Assembly: GCA_022839745.1 (NCBI GenBank)
Contig: JALHJB010000012.1
Location: forward strand, 11,083-75,082
Direction of reading: 5' to 3'
Origin: Actinomycetes bacterium
Lineage (GTDB): Bacteria; Actinomycetota; Coriobacteriia; Anaerosomatales; Anaerosomataceae
DNA: 64,000 nt
This document shows positions 49,767 through 57,771 of the stretch, piece by piece. The notes beneath the pieces were generated by a model. That model saw nothing but the letters and a program-made list of their open reading frames with translations. It had not been told where the DNA came from and ran no database searches. The position numbers and the translations under genes were made by a program. The number at the start of each line of letters is the position of its first letter. Position 1 is the stretch's first letter.

Positions 49767-50270
49767 ATGACCATCACCGCGAAGGCGTTCAAGTACGGTG
49801 ACGACATCAACACCGACTACATCATCAGCGGCAAGTACAAGTTCAAGTCTGCGGACATGGAGGCCATGGCCGTGCACGCCATGGAGGACCTCGACCCTGA
49901 CTACTACAGCAAGGTGAGCCCGGAGGGCGGTTTCCTGGTAGCAGGCACGAACTTCGGCATGGGTTCGTCGCGTGAGCAGGCGCCGCTCGTGCTCATCCAC
50001 TCCAACACCAAGGCTGTGCTAGCCAAGAGTTTCGCGCGGATCTTCTACCGCAACGCGATCAACACCGGTCTGCCAGTGGTCGAGTGCGACACCGACCTGA
50101 TCGAGGATGGCGACGAGCTGTCGCTGGACCTCGAAGCCGGCGTGCTCAAGAATCTCACGCAGGATACCGAGATCCCGTTCGCGCCGCTGCCGCCTGTGAT
50201 GGCGCAGCTGCTTGCGGATGGCGGCCTGGCCGCGCACTTCCGCAAGTACGGGGGGTTTGCGGTCAAGTGA
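49767..50270 (+). CDS. Aconitase-family (homoaconitase/isopropylmalate isomerase) small subunit
   Basis: A 167-residue swivelling small subunit (LeuD/HacB type). It opens AKAFKYGDDINTDYIISGKY, has the GTNFGMGSSREQAP loop with the active-site serine and arginine, and NAINTGLPVVECD. In the substrate-discriminating loop, where isopropylmalate isomerases usually carry YLVY-like and methanogen homoaconitases YLRT, this protein has YKFK. So substrate cannot be assigned from the known motifs. It lies 3 bp after the large subunit and overlaps iorA by 4 bp. Confidence 0.85.
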   Translation: MTITAKAFKYGDDINTDYIISGKYKFKSADMEAMAVHAMEDLDPDYYSKVSPEGGFLVAGTNFGMGSSREQAPLVLIHSNTKAVLAKSFARIFYRNAINTGLPVVECDTDLIEDGDELSLDLEAGVLKNLTQDTEIPFAPLPPVMAQLLADGGLAAHFRKYGGFAVK

Positions 50271-52093
50271 GCCCCGAACTCCTCATGGGAAACCACGCCA
50301 TCGCCGCCGGCGCCATCCGCGCCGGCGTCGGTGTTGTCACGGGTTATCCGGGAACGCCCTCGAGCGAGATCCTCGAGACGGTGGTGAAGCGCAACCCCGG
50401 TGACATCTACGCCGAATGGTCGGTGAACGAGAAGGTGGCACTCGAGGTGGCCGCGGGCGCCGCCTATGCCGGCGTACGGTCGATGGTGACCATGAAGCAG
50501 GTGGGGCTCAACGTGGCCTCCGACCCCCTCATGAGCCTCGCGTACATCGGTGTGAAGGGCGGCATGGTGGTTGTGGTTGCCGACGACCCCGGCCCCATCT
50601 CCTCGCAGACCGAGCAGGACACGCGGACGTTTGCGGGCTATGCGAGACTTCCGGTGTTCGATCCGGTCTCGCCTGAAGAGGCGTTCGAGATGATCCAGGA
50701 CGCCTTCGAGCTCTCGGAGCGGCTCGGTACGCCGGTGCTGTTCAGGCCTACCACGCGCGTGTGCCACGGGTACGCGCCGATCGAGGTTGGCACGCGCACG
50801 CGCGAACCGGGTGCCGGGACCTTCGAGAAGGACTCGCGGTGGGTGATCTTCCCGCGACTCTCCTACACCAGCCACAAGGCGATCGAGGAGCGGCTGCCGG
50901 TGTTGGCCGGGGAGCTCTCGTCGTATCGCTTCAACGTGGTCGAGGAGGTTCGCGGCGGGACGCTGGAGCACGATCCCGCGCGCGCCGTCACCCGCGGCAT
51001 CGCTACCGGCGGCGTGACATATGCCTACGCCCGCGAATCGCTCTCGGTGCTCCGTGCGGACTGCCGGGTCCTCAAGGTGGGCACGCCGCACCCGTTTCCC
51101 GCCGATCTGGCGGAGCGGTTCCTTGGCGGGATCGATGAGGTGCTCGTGCTGGAGGAGCTCGACCCGGTGATCGAGCGGGAGCTGCTCATGCTCGCCGCCG
51201 AGCGCAGGGTCCCGGTCACCATCCTCGGCAAGCGAAGCGGACACGTCGGGCGCGCGGGTGAGAACACCGTGGAGTCGGTTACCGCGGCGATCGCGGCGCT
51301 GCTCGGCATCGACGCGCCTGCTGCCCCTACGTGTTCGGGCGCCCCTGAGCCTCCCGCACGGCCGCCGGTGTTGTGCGCCGGCTGCCCGCACCGGGCGTCG
51401 TTTTACGCGGTGAAGCGCGCGATGCGCGGGAAGAAGGCCGTGTTCTCGGGAGACATCGGCTGCTACACGCTCGGCAACGCGGCGCCGCTTGAGATGGTGG
51501 ACACGTGCCTGTGCATGGGCGCCGGCGTCACCATCGCGCAGGGACTCGAGCGTGCCGAGCCCGATGCCACGCACTTCGCGTTCATCGGTGACTCCACGTT
51601 CTTCCACTCGGGCATCCCCGGTGTGGTGAACGCCGTCTACAACGGCACCGACATCGTGCTTGTGGTGCTCGACAACTCCACCACCGCGATGACCGGGCAC
51701 CAGACGCATCCCGGCCTCGGGCGCACCGCTCAGGGCGAGGTGGCCGAGAAGATCGCGATCGCGCCCGTGCTCCAGGCGCTCGGCGTGCGTCACATCGAGT
51801 CGTGCGACCCGATGCAGCTGGCCGAGGCCGAGGCGGCGGTGAATCGGGCCGTGGAAGCCGGCGGCGTCTCGGCGATCATCTTCGAATCGCCGTGCATCGC
51901 GGTGACGGCCCCCGGGCCGATGTACGCCGTCGACCAGGAGCTGTGCACCGACTGCCAGGTGTGCATCCAGCGCCTCGGCTGCCCGGCGATCGTGCGCTCC
52001 GGTGGCGTTGTGAGCATCGACACGACGCTGTGCTACGGCTGTTCGATCTGCGCGCAGGTGTGTCCCACGGGGGCGATCGGGGTGGCGCGATGA
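50267..52093 (+). CDS. iorA: Indolepyruvate:ferredoxin oxidoreductase alpha subunit
   Basis: A 608-residue subunit that decarboxylates arylpyruvates to aryl-acetyl-CoA and reduces ferredoxin. It has the N-terminal pyruvate oxidoreductase-like domain (GVVTGYPGTPSSEI), the TPP domain CAGCPHRASFYA with GDIGCYTLG and the TPP metal motif FIGDSTFFHSGIPGVVNAVYN, and C-terminal ferredoxin motifs CTDCQVCIQRLGCP and CYGCSICAQVCP. The GTG at 50267 overlaps the preceding stop (GTGA) and gives the right start. It pairs with iorB directly downstream. Aromatic amino acid fermentation is the known role. Confidence 0.94.
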   Translation: MSPELLMGNHAIAAGAIRAGVGVVTGYPGTPSSEILETVVKRNPGDIYAEWSVNEKVALEVAAGAAYAGVRSMVTMKQVGLNVASDPLMSLAYIGVKGGMVVVVADDPGPISSQTEQDTRTFAGYARLPVFDPVSPEEAFEMIQDAFELSERLGTPVLFRPTTRVCHGYAPIEVGTRTREPGAGTFEKDSRWVIFPRLSYTSHKAIEERLPVLAGELSSYRFNVVEEVRGGTLEHDPARAVTRGIATGGVTYAYARESLSVLRADCRVLKVGTPHPFPADLAERFLGGIDEVLVLEELDPVIERELLMLAAERRVPVTILGKRSGHVGRAGENTVESVTAAIAALLGIDAPAAPTCSGAPEPPARPPVLCAGCPHRASFYAVKRAMRGKKAVFSGDIGCYTLGNAAPLEMVDTCLCMGAGVTIAQGLERAEPDATHFAFIGDSTFFHSGIPGVVNAVYNGTDIVLVVLDNSTTAMTGHQTHPGLGRTAQGEVAEKIAIAPVLQALGVRHIESCDPMQLAEAEAAVNRAVEAGGVSAIIFESPCIAVTAPGPMYAVDQELCTDCQVCIQRLGCPAIVRSGGVVSIDTTLCYGCSICAQVCPTGAIGVAR

Positions 52094-52749
52094 GCAACCA
52101 CGGCAAAGGCGTCACCATGAACGACGCGCGGGCCGCCGCGTTCGACCGTGCGGTTCACGACCTCATCTTCTGCGGCGTGGGCGGCCAGGGCATCGTGCTC
52201 GCCTCCAAGATCGTGGCGGCCACCGCGCTGGCGGCAGGCTGTCCCGTGAAGACCGCCGAGACCATCGGTATGGCCCAGCGAGGCGGTTCGGTCACAAGCC
52301 ATGTGCGCATCGGGCGCGCGGCGCACTCGCCGCTCGTGCCGCTCGGCTCGGCGAGTGCGATCATAGCGTTCGAGCCCGCCGAGGCGGTGCGCTGCCTGCC
52401 GTACCTTGCGCCGGGTCGGGGCGCCGTGGTGGTGAGCAAGCGCGCGGTGCCGCCGGTCACGGCGGCGCTCACGCGCTCGGAGTACGACGGCAGCGAGATG
52501 CTCGGCTACCTGCGGGAGTGCGGCGAGCGCGTGATCGTCGTGGACGGCGATGTCGTGTGCGCCGCGTGCGGCTCGCCAAAGGTGCTCAACACCGCGCTCC
52601 TGGGCGCGGCGGCCGAGGCGGGTGTGCTCGGCTTCTCAGCAGACGAGATCGAGGCGACCATCCGCGGCATGCTGCCGGAGCGGTTCGTGGAGATGAACGT
52701 GCAGGCGCTTGCGCTCGGCGCGGGCTACACGCGAGGGGACTCCCAATGA
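52090..52749 (+). CDS. iorB: Indolepyruvate:ferredoxin oxidoreductase beta subunit
   Basis: A 219-residue gamma-domain-type subunit. HDLIFCGVGGQGIVLASKIVA and MAQRGGSVTSHVRIGR are the POR gamma-domain hallmarks, and the dimer contact region follows. With IorA it forms the alpha2beta2 enzyme that converts indolepyruvate, phenylpyruvate or hydroxyphenylpyruvate to acyl-CoA. Overlaps of 4 bp with iorA and with paaK show translational coupling. Electrons go to ferredoxin, such as the one encoded at 46.3 kb. A 15-residue N-terminal extension precedes the fold. Confidence 0.93.
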   Translation: MSNHGKGVTMNDARAAAFDRAVHDLIFCGVGGQGIVLASKIVAATALAAGCPVKTAETIGMAQRGGSVTSHVRIGRAAHSPLVPLGSASAIIAFEPAEAVRCLPYLAPGRGAVVVSKRAVPPVTAALTRSEYDGSEMLGYLRECGERVIVVDGDVVCAACGSPKVLNTALLGAAAEAGVLGFSADEIEATIRGMLPERFVEMNVQALALGAGYTRGDSQ

Positions 52750-53975
52750 AGTCAGCGGCGGCGTTCGACGCGATCACACGGGTGCTTGACGGCCTTACTC
52801 GCCGGAGCCCCTTCTATCGCGAGAAGTACGATGGTCTTGATCTCGACCTGGTGAGTGACTGGGAGAGCTTCGAGCGGCTCCCCTTCACCGAGAAGGCCGA
52901 TCTTCGCGACGCCTACCCGCTCGGGCTTGCGGCGGTCCCCGAGGAGGAGATCGTCCGCATCCACTCGTCGTCGGGTACCACGGGAACGCCGATCATCATC
53001 CCGTACACCGCGGGCGACGTTGAGGATTGGGCGATCCAGTTCGCGCGGTGCTACGAGCTGGCGGGCGTGACCAACCTCGACCGCATCCACGTGACCCCCG
53101 GCTATGGCCTCTGGACGGCCGGCATCGGCTTCCAGGCCGGCGCCGAGCGCATCGGCGCGATGGTGATCCCCATGGGACCGGGCAACACCGACAAGCAGAT
53201 CCAGATGATGATCGATCTCAAGAGCACGGTGCTGTGCGCCACGTCGTCATACGCGCTGCTCCTCGCCGAGGAGATCGAGAAGCGCGGCGTGGGGGACAAG
53301 ATCCACCTGCGTAAGGGCATCATCGGCTCCGAGCGCTGGGGCGAGAAGATGCGCCGCCGCATCGCCGACGAGCTCGGCGTGCAGCTCTACGACATCTACG
53401 GTCTCACCGAGATCTACGGGCCGGGCATCGGTATCAGCTGCGATCACGAGTGCGGCATGCACTACTGGGACGACTACGTGTACTTCGAGATCGTCGACCA
53501 GCACACCGGCGAGCAGGTGCCCGAGGGCGAGATCGGGGAGCTCGTGGTCACCACGCTGCGCAAGCAGGGGGCCCCGCTCGTCCGGTATCGCACGCACGAT
53601 CTCACCCGCTTCATGCCCGGCGAGTGTGCGTGCGGCTCGCGCTACCCGCGCATCGATACCATCCTCGGCCGGACCGACGACATGGTGAAGGTCAAAGGGG
53701 TGAACATCTTCCCCGCCCAGATCGACGAGTGTCTGCGCGAGGTGGAGGGTGCGTCGAGCGAGTTCCAGATCATGATCGACCACCTCGAGGGCAAGGACGT
53801 GATGACGGTCTTCTTCGAGGCGCTCGAGGGCAAGCATCGCGAGGGCGTCGAGGCGGCGGTACGGCAGAAGATCAAGGACAAGATCGGGCTCACGATCGTA
53901 CCGATGGCCGTTACGGTGGGCGAGCTGCCGAGAAGCGAGAAGAAGACGCCGAGGGTGTTCGACAACCGGTACTGA
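52746..53975 (+). CDS. paaK: Phenylacetate-CoA ligase family protein
   Basis: A 409-residue ANL-superfamily ligase of the compact PaaK type. Motifs are HSSSGTTGTPIIIPYT (ATP P-loop), VTPGYGLWTAGIGFQ, YDIYGLTEIYGPGI, RYRTHDLTRF and the C-terminal GRTDDMVKVKGVNIFPAQID with catalytic Lys near PRSEKKTPRV. It can run in reverse to make ATP from aryl-acetyl-CoA, so it would complete energy conservation after IorAB; in fermenters this is the known use of a linked CoA ligase. It overlaps iorB by 4 bp. A long inverted repeat follows 6 bp after its stop. Confidence 0.9.
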   Translation: MKSAAAFDAITRVLDGLTRRSPFYREKYDGLDLDLVSDWESFERLPFTEKADLRDAYPLGLAAVPEEEIVRIHSSSGTTGTPIIIPYTAGDVEDWAIQFARCYELAGVTNLDRIHVTPGYGLWTAGIGFQAGAERIGAMVIPMGPGNTDKQIQMMIDLKSTVLCATSSYALLLAEEIEKRGVGDKIHLRKGIIGSERWGEKMRRRIADELGVQLYDIYGLTEIYGPGIGISCDHECGMHYWDDYVYFEIVDQHTGEQVPEGEIGELVVTTLRKQGAPLVRYRTHDLTRFMPGECACGSRYPRIDTILGRTDDMVKVKGVNIFPAQIDECLREVEGASSEFQIMIDHLEGKDVMTVFFEALEGKHREGVEAAVRQKIKDKIGLTIVPMAVTVGELPRSEKKTPRVFDNRY

Positions 53976-53980
53976 TGGGT

Positions 53981-54051
53981 GCCCCGGTGAGCGAGGAGGT
54001 ACGCGCTCGAGCTTCGCAAATGGAGCGCTTTACCTCCTCGCTCACCGGGGC
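53981..54051. terminator. Long perfect inverted repeat after paaK
   Basis: GCCCCGGTGAGCGAGGAGGTA (53981-54001) has its exact reverse complement at 54031-54051, with additional GCGCTC pairing inside. The 29-nt loop contains ATG. It ends the operon or marks a mobile-element end; there is no T-tract. The core differs from the three-copy element family. Confidence 0.65.
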
Positions 54052-54131
54052 AGTCAGTGCCGATGATCGACGAGCTCGGGCTGAGCGGGTGAAGGGCCTG
54101 ACCCCACCACCTGCCAGCCCTGTCAGGAACG

Positions 54132-54593
54132 GTGAAGAACGTGCTTGAGCCCGAGATCAACGGCTGGGACGGCATCGAGCGGCGGGTCGCCAAGCGTCGT
54201 CGCCATCGCAGGTACCGCTTCATCGATAGGCGCCACGGGTTCGACCGTCGCAAGCGGTACCCGGTGCTTGGCACGATGCGGGACCACCCCTGGATCGTGG
54301 TCTGCACGATCCTGCTGATCAACGTTCTGTCGCTTGCCGACGGCTGGTTCACGGCGGCCGAGCTCGGGTTGGGCATCGCCCGTGAGGGGAACCCTGTGCT
54401 TGCGGCGGCCAACCGGCAGGGACCGCTGGTCGCCATCGCGGTGAAGCTTGGCGCCATGGCGGTGGTGAGCACGGTGATCTGGCACGGACGGCGCAGGCGC
54501 TCGATACTCGCGCTCGCGCTCGTGGCGGTGCCGGTCTTCGGTGCGCTGGTGGCGTACCATGCGGGGATGCTGAGAGGGATGGGCTGGCTGTAA
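54132..54593 (+). CDS. DUF5658-like small membrane protein
   Basis: A 153-residue protein. The N-terminal 45 residues are extraordinarily basic (RRVAKRRRHRRYRFIDRRHGFDRRK). Three hydrophobic helices follow (VVCTILLINVLSLADGWFT; VAIAVKLGAMAVVSTVIW; LALALVAVPVFGALVAYH). The middle of the first helix, with NVLSLADGWFTAAELGLGIAREGNPV, matches the DUF5658 family. Function is unknown; the N-terminus would lie in the cytoplasm and could bind nucleic acid or lipid head groups. The GTG at 54132 follows AGGAA. Confidence 0.68.
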   Translation: MKNVLEPEINGWDGIERRVAKRRRHRRYRFIDRRHGFDRRKRYPVLGTMRDHPWIVVCTILLINVLSLADGWFTAAELGLGIAREGNPVLAAANRQGPLVAIAVKLGAMAVVSTVIWHGRRRRSILALALVAVPVFGALVAYHAGMLRGMGWL

Positions 54594-54597
54594 GGAC

Positions 54598-54999
54598 CTA
54601 CTCCTCAAACGCTGCGGAGTTATCGCGGAACGCGGCGGCAAGCGCCTTCTTGGTGACGGTGCCCTCGCAGACGCCGATCACGAGGTCGTACATCTCATCG
54701 GGGGAGAGCGTGAGCCTGTGTCTGTTGAGCCTGAGAAACACGTCTGCAGCGTTCGTGGCGGTTCGCTTGTTGCCATCGATGAGCGGGTGTTTCATCGCGA
54801 TGTGGTAGAGGTACGCTGCGGCCATCTCGAAGACATCCTTGTGCAGATATGAATCGCCGAATCCAGCCTGTGGCATGGCGAGAGCAGAGTCGAGGAGGCC
54901 CTGTTCTCGTATCCCATGGGACCCGCCGTACATCTCGATCTGGACGATGTGGATCCGTACGACCTCGTCGTACGTGAGGAATGATGGCTCGAGTGTCAT
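54598..54999 (-). CDS. doc: Doc-type toxin (Fic/Doc family)
   Basis: A 133-residue Doc protein. The Fic-core HPLIDGNKRTATNAADVFL contains the HxFxDGNKR-like catalytic loop with the first phenylalanine replaced by leucine. Family members phosphorylate EF-Tu and block translation. The opening LTYDEVVRIHIVQIEMYGGSHGIREQGLLDSAL is typical. It overlaps the antitoxin by 4 bp. The last residues are short and acidic. Confidence 0.9.
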   Translation of the reverse strand: MTLEPSFLTYDEVVRIHIVQIEMYGGSHGIREQGLLDSALAMPQAGFGDSYLHKDVFEMAAAYLYHIAMKHPLIDGNKRTATNAADVFLRLNRHRLTLSPDEMYDLVIGVCEGTVTKKALAAAFRDNSAAFEE

Positions 55000-55244
55000 T
55001 CGGCAAGCCTACGGTAGGTGTCGCCGTACGCCTCCAGAGACTCCCGAACAGCCTCCTCGAACCGCTTGGCCCTCTCGGCTTCATCCGTTACAGGAGTCAC
55101 GATCAGGCTGTCACCGCGCATCTGGATATCGAACGCGGTGTCATCGTCGGCACGCATCAGCTCCAGGATCGCCTTGTCGATGACAAGCGCCCTGCTGTTG
55201 CCGTGCTTCACAAGTTTCTTGCGCATCGTTGCTGCACATCCCAT
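54996..55244 (-). CDS. AbrB/MazE-type antitoxin
   Basis: An 82-residue protein with an N-terminal AbrB/SpoVT swapped-hairpin DNA-binding fold (KKLVKHGNSRALVIDKAILELM) and a C-terminal charged helix (ERAKRFEEAVRESLEAYGDTYRRLAE) that would clamp the toxin. Doc usually pairs with Phd; pairing with an AbrB-type antitoxin is known but less common. The ATG at 55244 has GGAGG 8 bp ahead; the in-frame ATG at 55226 is an alternative. A promoter and operator-like dyad lie upstream. Confidence 0.85.
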   Translation of the reverse strand: MGCAATMRKKLVKHGNSRALVIDKAILELMRADDDTAFDIQMRGDSLIVTPVTDEAERAKRFEEAVRESLEAYGDTYRRLAE

Positions 55245-55278
55245 CGGCCTCACCTCCACGCACGAACGTAGAGGAATG

Positions 55279-55318
55279 TACTTACCGTGAGTATACCAAG
55301 ATGCTAACGTAGGTATAA
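55279..55318 (-). promoter_or_regulatory. Promoter and operator of the toxin-antitoxin pair
   Basis: On the minus strand TTATAC (55313-55318) and TATACT (55290-55295) are spaced 17 bp, a plausible -35/-10 pair. The near-perfect dyad TACTTACCGTGAGTA (55279-55293) overlaps the -10 and is a likely autorepression site. TATACC/GGTATA half-sites (55292-55297, 55312-55317) frame the same region. Confidence 0.6.
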
Positions 55319-55483
55319 CGGTCGGCAGTTCACGGGGTGCTCCCATGCCTCCCGCACCGGCACCGCTCTCCCGGCAGCGCCCGCACTGCCGTACAATCAC
55401 CGGGCACACATGTGGCGGCTTCTCGTCACACCGTCCGAGGGCGCGCCGCGTGAGCCGCCCGCGAACACTGGAGGTATGTCTGT

Positions 55484-56575
55484 ATGGCCAAGCACCCCGT
55501 TACCCTCATCCCCGGCGACGGCATCGGGCCGGAGCTCACCACCGCGATGACGCGCGTGGTGGACGCGACCGGCGTGGACATCGAGTGGGAGATCGCCGAG
55601 GCAGGAGCCGGCGTGATGGAGAAGTACGGCACGCCGCTCCCGGAGCACGTGCTCGACTCCATCCGTAAGAACAAGGTCGCCATCAAGGGTCCGATCACCA
55701 CACCCGTAGGCACCGGTTTCCGCAGCGTGAACGTGTCGATCCGCAAGGAGCTCGACCTGTACGCCTGCCTGCGCCCCGCGTTCTCCATCAAGGGCAATGG
55801 CGCCCGCTACGACGACATCGACCTCGTGATCGTGCGCGAGAACACCGAGGACCTGTACGCCGGCATCGAGTTCGAGCAGGGGAGCGAGGGTGCCCGCAAG
55901 CTCATCGAGTTCGCCGCTGCCGAGGGCGCGGGCATCATCCGCCCCGACTCGGGCATCTCACTCAAGCCGATCAGCATCGAGCGCAGCCGCCGCATCGTGA
56001 AGTATGCGTTCGACTACGCGATCGCCAACGGTCGCACGAAGGTCACCGCGGTCCACAAGGCCAACATCCTCAAGTACTCCGACGGCCTCTTCCTCAAGGT
56101 CGCGCGAGAGGTGGCCGCCGAGTACAAGGACTCGGGCATCCAGTTCGAGGACTACATCGTGGACGCCACCTGCATGCAGCTCGTGCTGCACCCCGAATGG
56201 TGGGACGTGCTCGTGCTCCCCAACCTGTACGGCGACATCCTCTCGGACCTTGCGGCGGGCCTCATCGGTGGCCTCGGTATCGCGCCGGGCGCCAACATCG
56301 GGGCCGACTGCGCCGTCTTCGAGCCCACGCACGGCTCGGCGCCCAAGTACGCCGGCAAGGACATGGCCAACCCCACCGCCGAGATCCTCTCGGCGGTGCT
56401 CATGCTCAACCATCTCGGTGAACGCGACGCCGCGGACCGGATTCTGAATGCCGTGCGCGCGGTCATCGGCGAGGGCGAGAAGGTCACGTACGATATCAAG
56501 CGATCGGTCACAGGCAGCACGGAGGGCTCCGTGGGCACACAGGCGTACGCCGATGCCCTCATCGAGCGCTTGTAG
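55484..56575 (+). CDS. Isocitrate dehydrogenase (isocitrate/isopropylmalate dehydrogenase family)
   Basis: A 363-residue beta-decarboxylating dehydrogenase. The segment GFRSVNVSIRKELDLYACLRP carries the S-x-N-x-x-x-R isocitrate signature; homoisocitrate and isopropylmalate enzymes lack that Ser/Asn pair. The metal site is in LPNLYGDILSDLAAGL, and HGSAPKYAGKDMANP is the cofactor loop: the Lys-Tyr there resembles the NADP-type E. coli enzyme, but coenzyme choice stays uncertain. It should oxidise isocitrate to 2-oxoglutarate in the cytosol. It lies 1.5 kb after the citrate/homocitrate operon. GGAGG precedes the ATG. Confidence 0.88.
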   Translation: MAKHPVTLIPGDGIGPELTTAMTRVVDATGVDIEWEIAEAGAGVMEKYGTPLPEHVLDSIRKNKVAIKGPITTPVGTGFRSVNVSIRKELDLYACLRPAFSIKGNGARYDDIDLVIVRENTEDLYAGIEFEQGSEGARKLIEFAAAEGAGIIRPDSGISLKPISIERSRRIVKYAFDYAIANGRTKVTAVHKANILKYSDGLFLKVAREVAAEYKDSGIQFEDYIVDATCMQLVLHPEWWDVLVLPNLYGDILSDLAAGLIGGLGIAPGANIGADCAVFEPTHGSAPKYAGKDMANPTAEILSAVLMLNHLGERDAADRILNAVRAVIGEGEKVTYDIKRSVTGSTEGSVGTQAYADALIERL

Positions 56576-56598
56576 CGCGACCGGAAGGCGGGATCGTG

Positions 56599-57771
56599 AT
56601 GGGCGAGAGCTCATCGCAGTCGTACTGGGACAGCATCGACCGTCGGCACCGGGCGCTCATCGCGCTCGGTGCCGGTGTGCTTGCGGTCGTAGCGATCGTC
56701 ATCGTCTTCCTGCTCACGGGCGAGCCAGGGCCAGACGCGACGCCTGAGACGGCGCCGGTCATCACGCCTGCCGAGCAGACCGAAGAGCCCACAGCCGTGA
56801 TCCCGTCGTACCCCCTCACGCCCACTGCGGACGCATCCGCCGCAGCCACGCCCGGCGGGCCCGGGACGGGCGCGTCCGCGGCAGGCCCGGGGGAGACCAC
56901 GTCGCAGCCGGCGGCGCTTATCGCCTACCGGCGCGCTGGCGCACTGTGCGTGGCGGGCGAAGACGGCAGCGGCGAGCGCGCGGTGGTCCCCTTGGGAAGC
57001 GGGGTGTTCGCCCTCTCGCCTGACCGTACGATGATCGCGGCTGTTGATGACAGCGGGGTGCTCTGGCTGCACACGCTGGAAGACGGGCAGTCGCTCCGTA
57101 TCGGTCAGGCAGAGCCCGATGCGCCCGTGTGGGCCCCCGACTCGTCGTGGCTTGTGTACACGGCGCCGGGGCCGAAGGTGATGCGGGTGAACCGCGGCGG
57201 CACTGATGTGCGGGCGTTGATGACGGGCCGCATGCCCTCCGTTGCCGCCGACGGGAGGAGCGTTGTCGCTGTCTCGCCGGCATCGCGGGAGCCCGCGGTG
57301 CTCGTGTGGCGTGGCACGGGCGTGGCGCGACATGCCGTTTCCGTGCCGATCACAGCGGTGGCGTGCGACGGAGAGCGCATCTACCTCGGCACGGCGCCTT
57401 CAGGTGCGAGCGGCGCCACGCTGCGCTCCATCACGCTCGCGGGAACGGGCGACCGGGTCCTCGTGGGCGGCTCGCAGGAGATGAGAGACGCATCGTTCGT
57501 CTCGATCAGCGAGTCACCGGATGGCAACTGGCTCGCGTACGCGTGTCACGGAGACGACGGCCGGTCCGAGCTGTACGCGCTGCGACTCGGCGAGACCGAC
57601 CCGATCCGCATTTCGGGGCGCCGGGACTCCTACCCGCTGCAGTGGGCGGCCTCCGGCGAGGTGTTCTACCTGATCGAGGGCAATGAGCTGCAGGGAGAGG
57701 CGACCTCTCTCGTCTCGGTGGCGCTTCCTTCCGGGACCCGGCGGCTCGTGGTGTCTGGCGCGTCACGCTAG
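56599..57771 (+). CDS. Membrane-anchored TolB-like beta-propeller protein
   Basis: A 390-residue protein. A cytoplasmic start (SYWDSIDRRH), one membrane helix (ALIALGAGVLAVVAIVIVFLL), a Pro/Thr/Ala-rich stalk to about residue 105, then a six- to seven-bladed propeller with TolB/WD40-like motifs (ALSPDRTMIAAVDDSG, PVWAPDSSWLVYTAPG, SISESPDGNWLAYAC). It faces the outside. Function is unknown. The start could be ATG 56599 (used) or GTG 56596. It converges on the AcuC gene with a 9-bp overlap (57763-57771). Confidence 0.78.
   Translation: MGESSSQSYWDSIDRRHRALIALGAGVLAVVAIVIVFLLTGEPGPDATPETAPVITPAEQTEEPTAVIPSYPLTPTADASAAATPGGPGTGASAAGPGETTSQPAALIAYRRAGALCVAGEDGSGERAVVPLGSGVFALSPDRTMIAAVDDSGVLWLHTLEDGQSLRIGQAEPDAPVWAPDSSWLVYTAPGPKVMRVNRGGTDVRALMTGRMPSVAADGRSVVAVSPASREPAVLVWRGTGVARHAVSVPITAVACDGERIYLGTAPSGASGATLRSITLAGTGDRVLVGGSQEMRDASFVSISESPDGNWLAYACHGDDGRSELYALRLGETDPIRISGRRDSYPLQWAASGEVFYLIEGNELQGEATSLVSVALPSGTRRLVVSGASR

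Noticed and set aside
47252..50270. Leucine pathway (leuA-leuC-leuD)
   Set aside because: The synthase pattern is NifV/Re-citrate-like rather than LeuA (short, no regulatory domain), and the linked dehydrogenase has an isocitrate, not an isopropylmalate, signature.
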